Shown piece by piece: positions 1 through 7,910 of a DNA stretch of 64,000 nucleotides. Below the pieces are notes generated by a model. The model saw nothing but the letters and a program-made list of their open reading frames with translations. It did no database searches and was not told the DNA's origin. The stretch's first letter is position 1; every line of letters starts with the position of its first letter. This DNA comes from JAVBQL01 sp031549085. GTDB lineage: Bacteria > Spirochaetota > GWE2-31-10 > MWDO01. The position numbers were made by a program, and so were the translations under genes. The DNA lies in the NCBI GenBank assembly GCA_031549085.1, contig JAVBQL010000014.1:1-64000 (forward strand). Direction: 5' to 3'.

Positions 1-390
1 TACCCAATAAGTGACAATTGGTCTAAAATGAGATATTTAGTAAAAAACTATCAGGGTAAATATGTAAAAGATTTCTTTTTGCGTGAGATATCATCGCTCT
101 ATAATAGTAGGGCTTATGCTGATATTGATAAGAAGACTATGGATTATTTTGGTTATACGGGTAAGTTTCCAAAGGATTTTGTTCCACCAGAGAGCTACTA
201 TAAAAATATGGAGATATCAGAAAAATATTATGCAATGATGAGTGAGGAGTATAGAAAGAAGTTGGAGGATTGGAAAAAGGTAAAAGAGACTGCTGATAAT
301 CCAGCTTCCACAGAAGATGGAGGTAAGGCAAAACGTGAGGCGATGCGGGCAGTTCAAAAGCTCTATAACGAAAACATGGGCTATGAATAG
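1..390 (+). CDS. Partial protein of a local tandem secreted-protein family (C-terminal part)
   Basis: The frame is open from base 1, so the start lies outside the window and the Met at base 28 is probably internal. No known domain is recognised. The product is rich in Tyr and Lys. It aligns with the C-terminal third of the next gene: 'SSLYNSRAYA' here against 'SKLYSKRAYA' there, then 'ISEKYYAM' in both. This makes the two tandem paralogues. The gene ends 21 bases before the next start, suggesting an operon. Function unknown. Confidence 0.6.
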   Translation, partial: YPISDNWSKMRYLVKNYQGKYVKDFFLREISSLYNSRAYADIDKKTMDYFGYTGKFPKDFVPPESYYKNMEISEKYYAMMSEEYRKKLEDWKKVKETADNPASTEDGGKAKREAMRAVQKLYNENMGYE

Positions 391-411
391 ATCTATTTTG
401 GAGAGATAAGC

Positions 412-1376
412 ATGAAGCGATTTGTAGTAGTGGCTCTTTTGATAACTTTTTGTCTTGCTGTTGTGTACAGCAGTGAGATAAAAAGGAGCAATGATATGAA
501 CGATACAAAAACGAAGGATATGGATGCTGTCTATTACGATCTATCGACAATATATGATATTACAATGTATGAGGGCAGAAAGATAGCAAATTATTATTAT
601 AAGAAGGTAAGTGAGGAGTGGAGGAGAAAAAAGAGGGATGGAAGACTACTTGTTAATTTGCCAAATCAAAATAGCATAGAGACAATATTCAAACCTAAAC
701 ATAAAACAACAAAGACAGAGTTCTATAGCATTCTTGTTGATTATTATGGAGAGGGGGACTATAATGAAATATTTTCTCAAGATGTTGCCTACTACCACCT
801 CTCACTGCTATATAAATGGAGGGGAGATAACAAAAAATCTGATGAGTATTGGGGTAAGATTGGTGTAGATTTGCGGGAGACTCTTGAATATATTGATTGG
901 GATGGCATTATTCTTCCATCAACAATCGATAAGATTAATAAAGAGATAAAGTTTCATGAGACGATCTATGATCACAATCCAACAGATGAGGAGCTTAGGG
1001 CTGTTACAAATCATTTATGGCTTAAGGAGAGATATTTGATTGCATACGCTAACTTTGAATATGATGTAGATCTTTTTTTTGAAGATATATCGAAGTTATA
1101 TAGCAAGAGGGCTTATGCTTCGCTTACGGAGCGACACTATGTAGACTTTTGCCTATTCTTTCCAGAAGGGTATGTTTTTCCTGAAGAGTATAAAAAAATA
1201 TGGCTATATCAGAAAAGTACTATGCAATGACCAGTGATGAGTTTAGAAAAATGAGAGAGTATAAGATAAAGAGAAAAGAGTTGGCAGAGAGTTTCCCTAC
1301 TACAGAGGAGGGGTTTAAGGCAAAACAGAAGGCAGCAGAGGAGTATCAAAGAAGATTTATTGATGAGTTAGAGTAG
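412..1376 (+). pseudogene. Secreted paralogue interrupted by a frameshift in an A7 run
   Basis: The ATG at 412 opens a signal peptide (Lys-Arg, then a hydrophobic stretch ending near 'VYSSE'). The first frame stops at 1230. After the A7 run at 1192-1198, the frame starting at ATG 1200 continues to a stop at 1374-1376 and encodes 'AISEKYYAMTSDEF', matching the C-terminus of the upstream paralogue. One more A (or two fewer) would restore a single protein of about 320 residues. It may be a true pseudogene, be rescued by slippage on the A run, or reflect a sequencing error. The middle has no recognised domain. The last frame ends four bases before the next repeat copy. Confidence 0.65.
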
Positions 1377-1379
1377 GGT

Positions 1380-1460
1380 ATGAAGCGATTTGTAGTAGTG
1401 GCTCTTTTGATAACTTTTTGTCTTGCTGTCGTGTACAATGGCAATGTGTTTTTAATTTAG
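1380..1460 (+). pseudogene. Truncated third copy: signal peptide only
   Basis: The first roughly 57 bases are nearly identical to 412-468, with one difference, and encode the same signal peptide start 'MKRFVVVALLITFCLAVVY'. The sequence then diverges and stops after 26 codons. This is the remnant of a further tandem copy, left by deletion or unequal recombination. It shows that the family expands and decays at this locus. Confidence 0.6.
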
Positions 1461-1553
1461 AATAAATTGCTAGACAATTTTTATCATTAAGAATATAAAT
1501 AATGGATACTTTTTATTACAAACAGAGACAATATTTTATAGAGAAAAATAATT

Positions 1554-2144
1554 ATGAGTATAGAGCATAAAAACAAAGAGCTAAACTTTTTTAAGAGAGT
1601 GATTTTTATTTTTGCAATTATTCTTTTATATAGCTATAGTCTTTTTCCAGCCTCCATCACACCTAATGAAGAGAAACAAAAAGAGGTTGCAGCAAAAAAA
1701 TATTACTCTATGGGAGATGCCCAGCTAAATAAAAGAAAATATAGAGATGCAATTCAATGCTTTGATAAGGCTTTGGAGGCAAAACCGCTCTATAAAGAGG
1801 CTCTTTTAAAGAAAGGCATTGCACTCTCTCTTCTTGCTGAGCTTGAGCGTGCGCTTGATTGTTATAACCAAGCTCTGGAGATAGATGAATTCTATATTGA
1901 TGCGCTAAATGAGAAGGCCTATATTTTATATCACAAAGATCTTTTTAATGACTCTATAGTCTGTTCTGATCTTGTCTTGGAAAGGGATAAAAAAGATATT
2001 AGAGCACTTACCAACAGAGTTGCCTCCTATATAAAGCTTGAAAATTATAGCGATGCCATAAAAGATCTGGACGCTTTGATAAAACTTGATAAATCCAATA
2101 AAGATAACTATTTGGAGCTAAAATCTGAAATAGATAAAAAATAG
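1554..2144 (+). CDS. Secreted or membrane-anchored TPR-repeat protein
   Basis: The protein has 196 residues. Residues 15-35 are hydrophobic and look like an uncleaved anchor or signal peptide. About four tetratricopeptide repeats follow (residues 45-185), recognisable by patterns such as 'AIQCFDKALEAKP', 'ALDCYNQALEID' and 'AIKDLDALIKLD'. TPR units form a superhelix for protein-protein contacts, so this is probably a periplasmic scaffold with an unknown partner. The ribosome site before ATG 1554 is weak. A good promoter for the next gene lies just after the stop, so the two genes are separate transcripts. Confidence 0.75.
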   Translation: MSIEHKNKELNFFKRVIFIFAIILLYSYSLFPASITPNEEKQKEVAAKKYYSMGDAQLNKRKYRDAIQCFDKALEAKPLYKEALLKKGIALSLLAELERALDCYNQALEIDEFYIDALNEKAYILYHKDLFNDSIVCSDLVLERDKKDIRALTNRVASYIKLENYSDAIKDLDALIKLDKSNKDNYLELKSEIDKK

Positions 2145-2165
2145 AGAGCAACTTAAAACAAAATT

Positions 2166-2194
2166 TTGACAACTCTCTCTTTTTTTGATATTCT
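2166..2194 (+). promoter_or_regulatory. Sigma70-type promoter for the lipoprotein gene
   Basis: TTGACA at 2166-2171, a 17-base spacer, then TATTCT at 2189-2194. It lies about 55 bases upstream of the lipoprotein start. Confidence 0.6.
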
Positions 2195-2247
2195 GTTACA
2201 ATAGGATAATTTGTATTCTTTATTTAATGTAGAGAGGTTGCTTTATA

Positions 2248-2922
2248 ATGAAAACAATAAAATTGAAACATATAGTGCTTTTCTTTGGAGTTTTACTCCT
2301 GTTATCTTCATGTTTTTCACAAAAAATCTTTTTAAATGCAGATAAAAAAAGCGGAAGAATGGTTATAGAATATACCCTTGATAATGACTATCTAACAATT
2401 CTTTCAACAGCTCTTGCTAATGTTCCATCAGAAGATGGTACAACTATAGATCCTGAAATACTTATAGATGAAGAGGCATTCAAAAAGAGTTTTAAAAATA
2501 CGAAAGATATTACTCTAAAATCTGTTAAAATTGATACAAAAAATGGCTACAAAGGGAACATAGAGGTCTCATTTACAGATTTTGAGAAGGCGCTTGCAAC
2601 TATGCCAAAGGATCTTTTGGATATAACAGTTGTAAGAAATGCAAGTGGTTTGCAGATTTCACAAACAGTTGATATAAACAAAATTGATCCAAGTGGTATA
2701 TTTCTTGGCTTTTTAGATCAGCTTAAACTTGACGATGTTGCTTTATATAACAAAATAGTAAAGTCTGCACCATTTACGATAGAGATTAATGCTGCAACCC
2801 CATTTAAAGAGGTAAAGGGTGTTACTCTCTCAGCTGATAAGAAAAAGGTGTCATACACTTTTACTCTTTTTGATTTGTTAAGCAGTAAAAATAAAGAACT
2901 AAAATTCTTTATCTCTCTTTAA
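2248..2922 (+). CDS. Hypothetical lipoprotein
   Basis: The protein has 224 residues. It starts with a basic N-terminus and a hydrophobic stretch ending in 'LLLLSSC', a type II (lipoprotein) signal peptide with Cys22 as the lipidated residue. The mature part is soluble and beta-rich, with no domain I recognise. It sits 26 bases before another exported-protein gene that has a strong ribosome site, so the two probably form an operon acting at the cell envelope. A promoter lies directly upstream. Confidence 0.7.
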   Translation: MKTIKLKHIVLFFGVLLLLSSCFSQKIFLNADKKSGRMVIEYTLDNDYLTILSTALANVPSEDGTTIDPEILIDEEAFKKSFKNTKDITLKSVKIDTKNGYKGNIEVSFTDFEKALATMPKDLLDITVVRNASGLQISQTVDINKIDPSGIFLGFLDQLKLDDVALYNKIVKSAPFTIEINAATPFKEVKGVTLSADKKKVSYTFTLFDLLSSKNKELKFFISL

Positions 2923-2948
2923 AAATTTAAGAATTTCGGGAGGAAGTC

Positions 2949-4322
2949 TTGATTATTAAAAAAATATCTCTTGTGTGTGTATTTTTTTTATCGTTGACTG
3001 CTCTATTTTCTGCAGAAGTTTCTCTAGTAAAAAAAATATATAATGTCCCTTTTAATGGAGGAAAAGAGATAATATCATACCTAGAAGAGGGTGATATTGG
3101 CTCTATCTCTATTCTATCTAAAAATGTTTATATCGATCTCTATGAGAATTACTCAAAAGTAAGAGTCCTCTATGTTTTGAAAAACAACGTAAAAAGCAGT
3201 ATTAATATAAGATTTTTATATCCAAAAATGGATATTGATAAGAATAATATAAAGAGTGTGAATGGTGTTGAAAGCAAAATGAGAGAGTATATAAGTGGAG
3301 ACTATAATGGATTTATTGCAAAAGTTGATGAAAAATTTGTCAATGTTGTAGTAAAAGATGATACCATTACAGAACCAAATATTCCAATCAAAACAGAGCA
3401 TGTGATTATAAAAAGCTCTACTGAAAACCCTGATAATATACATATGGAAAATACAGACTCTTTTGTTTATGAGTATGGATTCTATTCAGTTCCTATTGCC
3501 TTTTTGGAAAAAGATAAGATTGAAGTTGAATTTTCTTATATAACAAAACACTACTATAATGATATAACCTCAACCAACTTTCAAAATAGTGAAAAGTATG
3601 AAGAGCCTTCATTAAAATATTGCTATTATAATGATAATGAAACAACGAGAGCTGAGAGTGATAAGCTTTTCTTCTATAGTTTTTGGACAGATAGATACTT
3701 TAATAATGGTGGAAAAGAGGACTCTTCTATAAAAAATCTATCTGTTGAGCTTCGTTCACACGTGATTGATAATGAGTATTTAAATATATCACCAAAGAAT
3801 TATAAACAAAAAAAGAATCTCTTTATATGGAAGTATAGTGATTTTATTCCAAGATCTATAAATAATATTATAGTTTGTATATCATCTGAAAATGAGCATA
3901 AAGCCTATCCAAGGTCTCTGTTTGATATTACTCCAGACATTATTCCAAACCCATATGAGAATCTATATAAGCTTGATCGCGGAGAGGATCTTACTATCCA
4001 ATATAGGGAAGATAAAGAGATTAATATATCTGAAATTAGATTTTCGCCTAAAATACATAACAATAAGTATGATGTAAGAGAGGCAAATAATCCTCTTCTT
4101 TTTGAGATCTCCTTTTTTGATAAAAGCAGTATTGATAGACCAATATTAGTAACAGAGAAGAGTATAAAATCAAAAGCCTATTTTGATACAATCAAAAAAA
4201 GGTCATATATAACAATATTTAAAGATAAGCCTGTAAAGTGTAATCTGATTAAAATAAAGATTTTAGATGGTTCTATCCCTTATAATGATATATTTTATAT
4301 AGGTAATATACAATTAAGGTAA
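2949..4322 (+). CDS. Exported protein of unknown function
   Basis: The chosen start is TTG at 2949. It follows a GGGAGGAAG ribosome site by the right distance and opens a clear signal peptide (residues 1-21, ending 'LFSAE'). The 457-residue product is beta-rich. The last 130 residues, with alternating hydrophobic strands, might form a jelly-roll or discoidin-like domain, but I see no diagnostic motif. It follows the lipoprotein gene, and the two probably share a transcript. Function unknown. Confidence 0.65.
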   Translation: MIIKKISLVCVFFLSLTALFSAEVSLVKKIYNVPFNGGKEIISYLEEGDIGSISILSKNVYIDLYENYSKVRVLYVLKNNVKSSINIRFLYPKMDIDKNNIKSVNGVESKMREYISGDYNGFIAKVDEKFVNVVVKDDTITEPNIPIKTEHVIIKSSTENPDNIHMENTDSFVYEYGFYSVPIAFLEKDKIEVEFSYITKHYYNDITSTNFQNSEKYEEPSLKYCYYNDNETTRAESDKLFFYSFWTDRYFNNGGKEDSSIKNLSVELRSHVIDNEYLNISPKNYKQKKNLFIWKYSDFIPRSINNIIVCISSENEHKAYPRSLFDITPDIIPNPYENLYKLDRGEDLTIQYREDKEINISEIRFSPKIHNNKYDVREANNPLLFEISFFDKSSIDRPILVTEKSIKSKAYFDTIKKRSYITIFKDKPVKCNLIKIKILDGSIPYNDIFYIGNIQLR

Positions 4323-4449
4323 AAAATGATTTATTTTCATATTTTATGTATCAATTTTGATTGAAATCAATTTTTTAAAACTTGTTATTGAAAATTGATG
4401 TTTTATGTTATAATTAAAATTAGTATTGGTCTTATTTTTAGGAGTTAGT

Positions 4450-4812
4450 ATGAGTGCAAGAATACTTTTAGCAGATGATCTATCATTTATGAGAATGGTA
4501 CAAAAAGAAATTCTTGAAGAGAAGGGATACACAGTTGTAGGTGAGGCCTCTGATGGAGTTGAGGCGGTTGAGATGTTTGGAGAGCTTAAGCCTGATATTA
4601 TAATTCTTGACATAACGATGCCTCATATGAATGGTTTGGAAGCTATGCATAAAATATTTGAAATTGATAGAAAAGCAAAAATTATCATGTGTTCCGCACT
4701 GGGACAACAACAACTTATTGTTGAAGCAATCAAATCTGGAGTAAAAGATTTTATTGTAAAACCTTTTAAACCTGAAAGAATCATATCCTCAATTGAGAAA
4801 GCTTTAAAATAG
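4450..4812 (+). CDS. cheY: CheY-like single-domain response regulator
   Basis: The ATG at 4450 follows an AGGAG ribosome site; the upstream in-frame TTG at 4426 has none. The 120-residue product is one receiver domain. It has the acidic pair Asp9/Asp10, phospho-acceptor Asp54 in 'ILDITMP', Ser82 in 'MCSALGQ', and Lys104 in 'VKPF'. No output domain is present. With cheB 50 bases downstream, it most likely takes phosphate from CheA and controls the flagellar motor, or works in a related chemosensory pathway. Single-domain receivers with other roles cannot be excluded. Confidence 0.85.
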   Translation: MSARILLADDLSFMRMVQKEILEEKGYTVVGEASDGVEAVEMFGELKPDIIILDITMPHMNGLEAMHKIFEIDRKAKIIMCSALGQQQLIVEAIKSGVKDFIVKPFKPERIISSIEKALK

Positions 4813-4863
4813 TACATTTTTAAAAGCTTTTTTTAAAAATATATAAACCCCAAGAAGATAAAG

Positions 4864-5964
4864 ATGAAAAAAATTAAAGTCTTTACTATTGATGATTCTC
4901 CTATATATAGACAAATCTTAAGAGACATAATAAATAGCGATCCAAATTTGGAGTATGCAGGTTTTGCTTCAAATGGAGTTCTTGCATTAAAAAAGATCCC
5001 CTTTGTAAATCCTGATATAATAACTCTTGATGTTGAGATGCCAGAGATGAACGGCATTGAAACGTTAGAGCATATAATGAAAGATTTTCCAAAGCCTGTC
5101 ATAATGATAAGCTCTTTTACAAGAGATGGGGCTGAGATAACCTTTAGGGCACTTGAGCTTGGAGCTGTTGACTATATTCCAAAACCGGAGTATTCAACAA
5201 CAAAAGAGAACCTTGAACATATTAAAGATTCTCTAATAACAAAAATAAAGCTTTTTTCAAATTTTAAAATGTCCGATAGGGGGAGTTCAAGTGCAGCCAA
5301 ACCAATTTTTAAAGAGTCAGTTATTGAAGATGGAATGCCCCTGTTGGGAGGCTTACCCTCATTTGAAGTCTCAAGCAGGATTAAAAGCCCTATTGAGATA
5401 GTCTGCATTGGTTCATCTACAGGTGGAACTGTTGCTCTCTCTCAAATCATCCCAAATATAGATAAAGATATAGGTGTTCCAATTGCGATAGTACAGCATA
5501 TGCCAAAGCTCTATACAAATAGCTTCGCAAATAGGTTAAACTCCCAATCCAAATTGAGAGTTATAGAGACACAAGGGGGAGAGGCATTGGAGCCAAACAA
5601 TGTCTATATTGCTCAGGGTGGACTGCAGATGTTAATAAAAAATAGAAGAATCTCTCTTGAGGATACAGCACCAATAAATAGTCATAAACCTTCAGTTGAT
5701 CCGCTCTTCTACTCTGCGGCAATTGAGTATCGCTCTCATGCTTTGGCTATTATTTTGACAGGCATGGGGTCTGATGGTTCTAAGGGGATTGCTGCAATTG
5801 CTGATGCTGGTGGCTTTACTGTTGCTCAAGATGAGGAGAGCTCCGTGATATTTGGAATGCCGGGTAGTGCTATAAAAACGGGGAAGATTAATCGTATTAT
5901 CCCTCTTGATAGAATGGCATCATTTATAAATGATACTGTAAAGATCTCATCTAAATATAGATAG
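4864..5964 (+). CDS. cheB: Chemotaxis protein-glutamate methylesterase CheB
   Basis: The 366-residue length is normal for CheB. The N-terminal receiver domain (1-120) has Asp10/Asp11 and phospho-acceptor Asp56 in 'ITLDVEMPEMNG'. A linker follows, then the methylesterase domain (about 177-366) with the catalytic triad Ser185 in 'GSSTGG', His212 in 'VQHMP' and Asp304 in 'TGMGSDG'. CheB removes methyl groups from, and deamidates, chemoreceptors after phosphorylation by CheA. It lies directly after the cheY-like gene. No cheR, cheA or receptor gene is in the window, so the rest of the pathway is elsewhere. Confidence 0.95.
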   Translation: MKKIKVFTIDDSPIYRQILRDIINSDPNLEYAGFASNGVLALKKIPFVNPDIITLDVEMPEMNGIETLEHIMKDFPKPVIMISSFTRDGAEITFRALELGAVDYIPKPEYSTTKENLEHIKDSLITKIKLFSNFKMSDRGSSSAAKPIFKESVIEDGMPLLGGLPSFEVSSRIKSPIEIVCIGSSTGGTVALSQIIPNIDKDIGVPIAIVQHMPKLYTNSFANRLNSQSKLRVIETQGGEALEPNNVYIAQGGLQMLIKNRRISLEDTAPINSHKPSVDPLFYSAAIEYRSHALAIILTGMGSDGSKGIAAIADAGGFTVAQDEESSVIFGMPGSAIKTGKINRIIPLDRMASFINDTVKISSKYR

Positions 5965-5984
5965 TTGGGGAAGGCTACTTTTTC

Positions 5985-6016
5985 TACCACCCCTAACCCC
6001 TCCTACATAGGAGGGG
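5985..6016. repeat. C-rich/G-rich hairpin repeat, copy 1
   Basis: CCACCCCTAACCCC, then a small hairpin CCCCTCC...GGAGGGG. Similar units occur at 10105-10142, 20204-20232 and 57613-57643, always in intergenic DNA, often just after a stop codon and beside larger palindromes. It could act as a terminator-like or REP-like element. Confidence 0.6.
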
Positions 6017-6077
6017 AATTAAAGAGATAGAATTATATGATTTCTTTCAATTAAGTAGTCTATATTATATACTAATG

Positions 6078-6175
6078 AAAAGAGAGAGAATAGATAATAT
6101 AAGTCGATTTTTGTTGGAACTTTCTTTCAAAAGTAACACAAAAATCTTTGTTATATCATCTATTCTCTCTCTTTT
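6078..6175. repeat. Long imperfect palindrome, family C copy 1
   Basis: The outer arms AAAAGAGAGAGAATAGAT (6078-6095) and its exact reverse complement (6158-6175) enclose a core with AAGTCGATTTTTGTT and ACAAAAATCTTTGTTAT. The core is shared with the copy at 6315-6413 while the outer arms differ, so the stem is conserved but its sequence is not. An apparent 71-codon reading frame here is only the palindrome. Confidence 0.65.
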
Positions 6176-6314
6176 CTTAAGTAATATAGATCTAATAGCC
6201 AATCAAAAGCAGGTAAAAATGTTGCTTTTCGTTCGATTTTGCTTTCACAAAATATACAAAAAGCTTTTATTTTCATCTTTTATTTTGTAAGTAGTATGCT
6301 AAGATAATTTTATT

Positions 6315-6413
6315 GGGTAAGATAGCATGGCATACATAAGTCGATTTTTGTTAGAACTTTCTTACAGAAAGTAATACAAAAATCTTTGTTATGTACACCA
6401 TACTATCTTACCC
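6315..6413. repeat. Long imperfect palindrome, family C copy 2
   Basis: Outer arms GGGTAAGATAG (6315-6325) and CTATCTTACCC (6403-6413) pair around the same core as copy 1 (AAGTCGATTTTTGTT, AAGTAATACAAAAATC). Half of a related unit, AAAATCTTTGTTATGTATACC, occurs near 20398. It lies upstream of the aldolase promoter. Confidence 0.65.
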
Positions 6414-6445
6414 TCTTTTTTCTTAATAAGCTAACACTAAACTAT

Positions 6446-6474
6446 TTGACAAGCTCCCATTTTTTTGATAGCAT
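6446..6474 (+). promoter_or_regulatory. Promoter of the aldolase gene
   Basis: TTGACA at 6446-6451, a 17-base spacer, and a weaker -10 (TAGCAT at 6469-6474, beside CATAAAT). It is about 40 bases upstream of the start codon. Confidence 0.5.
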
Positions 6475-6513
6475 AAATATATCAAGAATTTGCTTAAAAA
6501 AGGAGATTTCATT

Positions 6514-7479
6514 ATGACAAATTATAAAGATTTAGGTCTTGTTAATACAAGAGAGATGTTTAAAAAAGCTATGGCTGGTAAATATGCTATTCCTGCATTC
6601 AATTTCAATAATATGGAACAACTTCAAGCGATAATTTCTGCAGCGGCAGAGGCAAAGTCTCCAGTTATTTTACAAGTTTCAAAGGGTGCTCGTGACTATG
6701 CAAACAGTACACTTTTAAGATATATGGCACAAGGTGCTGTTCAAATGGCTCGTGAGATTGGCTGGGCAAATCCACAAATAACTCTACATCTTGATCATGG
6801 TGATTCTCTTGATTTAGTAAAATCTTGTATCGATTATGGGTTCTCATCTGTTATGATTGATGGCTCTCACTATGACTATGATAAAAATGTTGAGGTGACT
6901 CGCTCTGTTGTTGACTATGCACACAAATATGATGTAACAGTTGAGGGTGAGCTTGGAGTTTTAGCTGGTGTTGAAGATGATGTGAAGGCTGAACACCACA
7001 CGTATACACAACCAGATGAAGTTGAAGACTTCCTTAAAAAGACAGGGGTTGACAGCTTGGCTATCTCAATTGGAACTTCACATGGCGCTTATAAATTTAA
7101 GCCAGGTACAGATCCAAAGATTAGACTTGATATCTTGGCTGAAATTGAGAAGAAGATACCAGGCTTCCCTATTGTTCTGCATGGCTCATCTTCTGTTCCA
7201 CAAGAGTATGTTACTATGATAAATAAATATGGCGGAAAATTGGATGATGCAATTGGTATTCCAGAGGAGCAATTGAGAGAGGCAGCAAAATCTGCTGTTT
7301 GTAAGATCAATATCGATTCTGATGGAAGATTGGCTATGACTGCTGCTATTAGAAAGATTTTTGCTGAGAAGCCAGCTGAGTTTGATCCTAGAAAATATTT
7401 GGGACCAGCAAGAGATGAGCTTAAGAAGCTCTATCTACACAAGATTCAAGCTGTTCTTGGAAGCAATGGCAAAGCATAA
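6514..7479 (+). CDS. fba: Class II fructose-bisphosphate aldolase
   Basis: The ATG at 6514 follows AAGGAG and gives 321 residues; the in-frame TTG at 6490 lacks a ribosome site. The protein cleaves fructose 1,6-bisphosphate to glyceraldehyde 3-phosphate and dihydroxyacetone phosphate in glycolysis, or runs in reverse for gluconeogenesis. Class II features are 'HLDHGDSLD' (catalytic Asp and zinc-binding His), 'VEGELG' with the metal-site Glu, and the phosphate loops 'IGTSHGAYK' and 'LHGSSSVP'. The spacing suits the class IIB type. It is single-gene, with its own promoter and an intrinsic terminator, as expected for a strongly expressed housekeeping gene. Confidence 0.95.
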   Translation: MTNYKDLGLVNTREMFKKAMAGKYAIPAFNFNNMEQLQAIISAAAEAKSPVILQVSKGARDYANSTLLRYMAQGAVQMAREIGWANPQITLHLDHGDSLDLVKSCIDYGFSSVMIDGSHYDYDKNVEVTRSVVDYAHKYDVTVEGELGVLAGVEDDVKAEHHTYTQPDEVEDFLKKTGVDSLAISIGTSHGAYKFKPGTDPKIRLDILAEIEKKIPGFPIVLHGSSSVPQEYVTMINKYGGKLDDAIGIPEEQLREAAKSAVCKINIDSDGRLAMTAAIRKIFAEKPAEFDPRKYLGPARDELKKLYLHKIQAVLGSNGKA

Positions 7480-7500
7480 TATTTAGTTTGTTATATATTT

Positions 7501-7538
7501 AAAAAGCATTAGAACTTTTGTTTTAATGCTTTTTTTTA
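7501..7538 (+). terminator. Intrinsic terminator after aldolase
   Basis: The stem AAAAAGCATTA...TTAATGCTTTTT closes a short loop and runs straight into a run of T. Confidence 0.75.
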
Positions 7539-7676
7539 TTTAATGGCTTTTATTGTAGTAAATAAACACTATATAAGGTTTTATATAGCTTTATCTTATT
7601 AATAAAGCCTATCCAACTTATATGAGCTATTTAAACTTATTTTTTGGATTACTTTTCATTAGAAGTAGTTATAAGG

Positions 7677-7800
7677 AGCAAACGCTACTTAAAAATGAAA
7701 GAAAAAAAAAGAAAAAGTAAAAATGTATAGGGTGGGATTTTATCCCCCCTATACATTTTTATTCTCTCTTCTTTCTCTTTTTTTGAGTAGCATTCGCTTG
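7677..7800. repeat. Large palindrome, family B copy 1
   Basis: The left arm begins AGCAAACGCTACTTAAAAA and continues with AG-rich sequence. The right arm is CT-rich and ends GAGTAGCATTCGCTTG. The apex is a perfect hairpin, AATGTATAGGG...CCCTATACATT. Copy 2 at 20548-20667 has the same outer arms and a different apex stem that still pairs. Confidence 0.7.
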
Positions 7801-7910
7801 TTTTATATTTTCGTACTGATAGGGAAGCCAGAAACAGAGAACTATTGCTAATTTTATACTAATAGTATTATAAATATTAAAAAGTGCAACACATACTTGT
7901 ATATGTTAAA

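Noticed and set aside
6075..6290. 71-codon plus-strand frame
   Set aside because: It lies inside the family C palindrome and has no ribosome site; the composition comes from the repeat.
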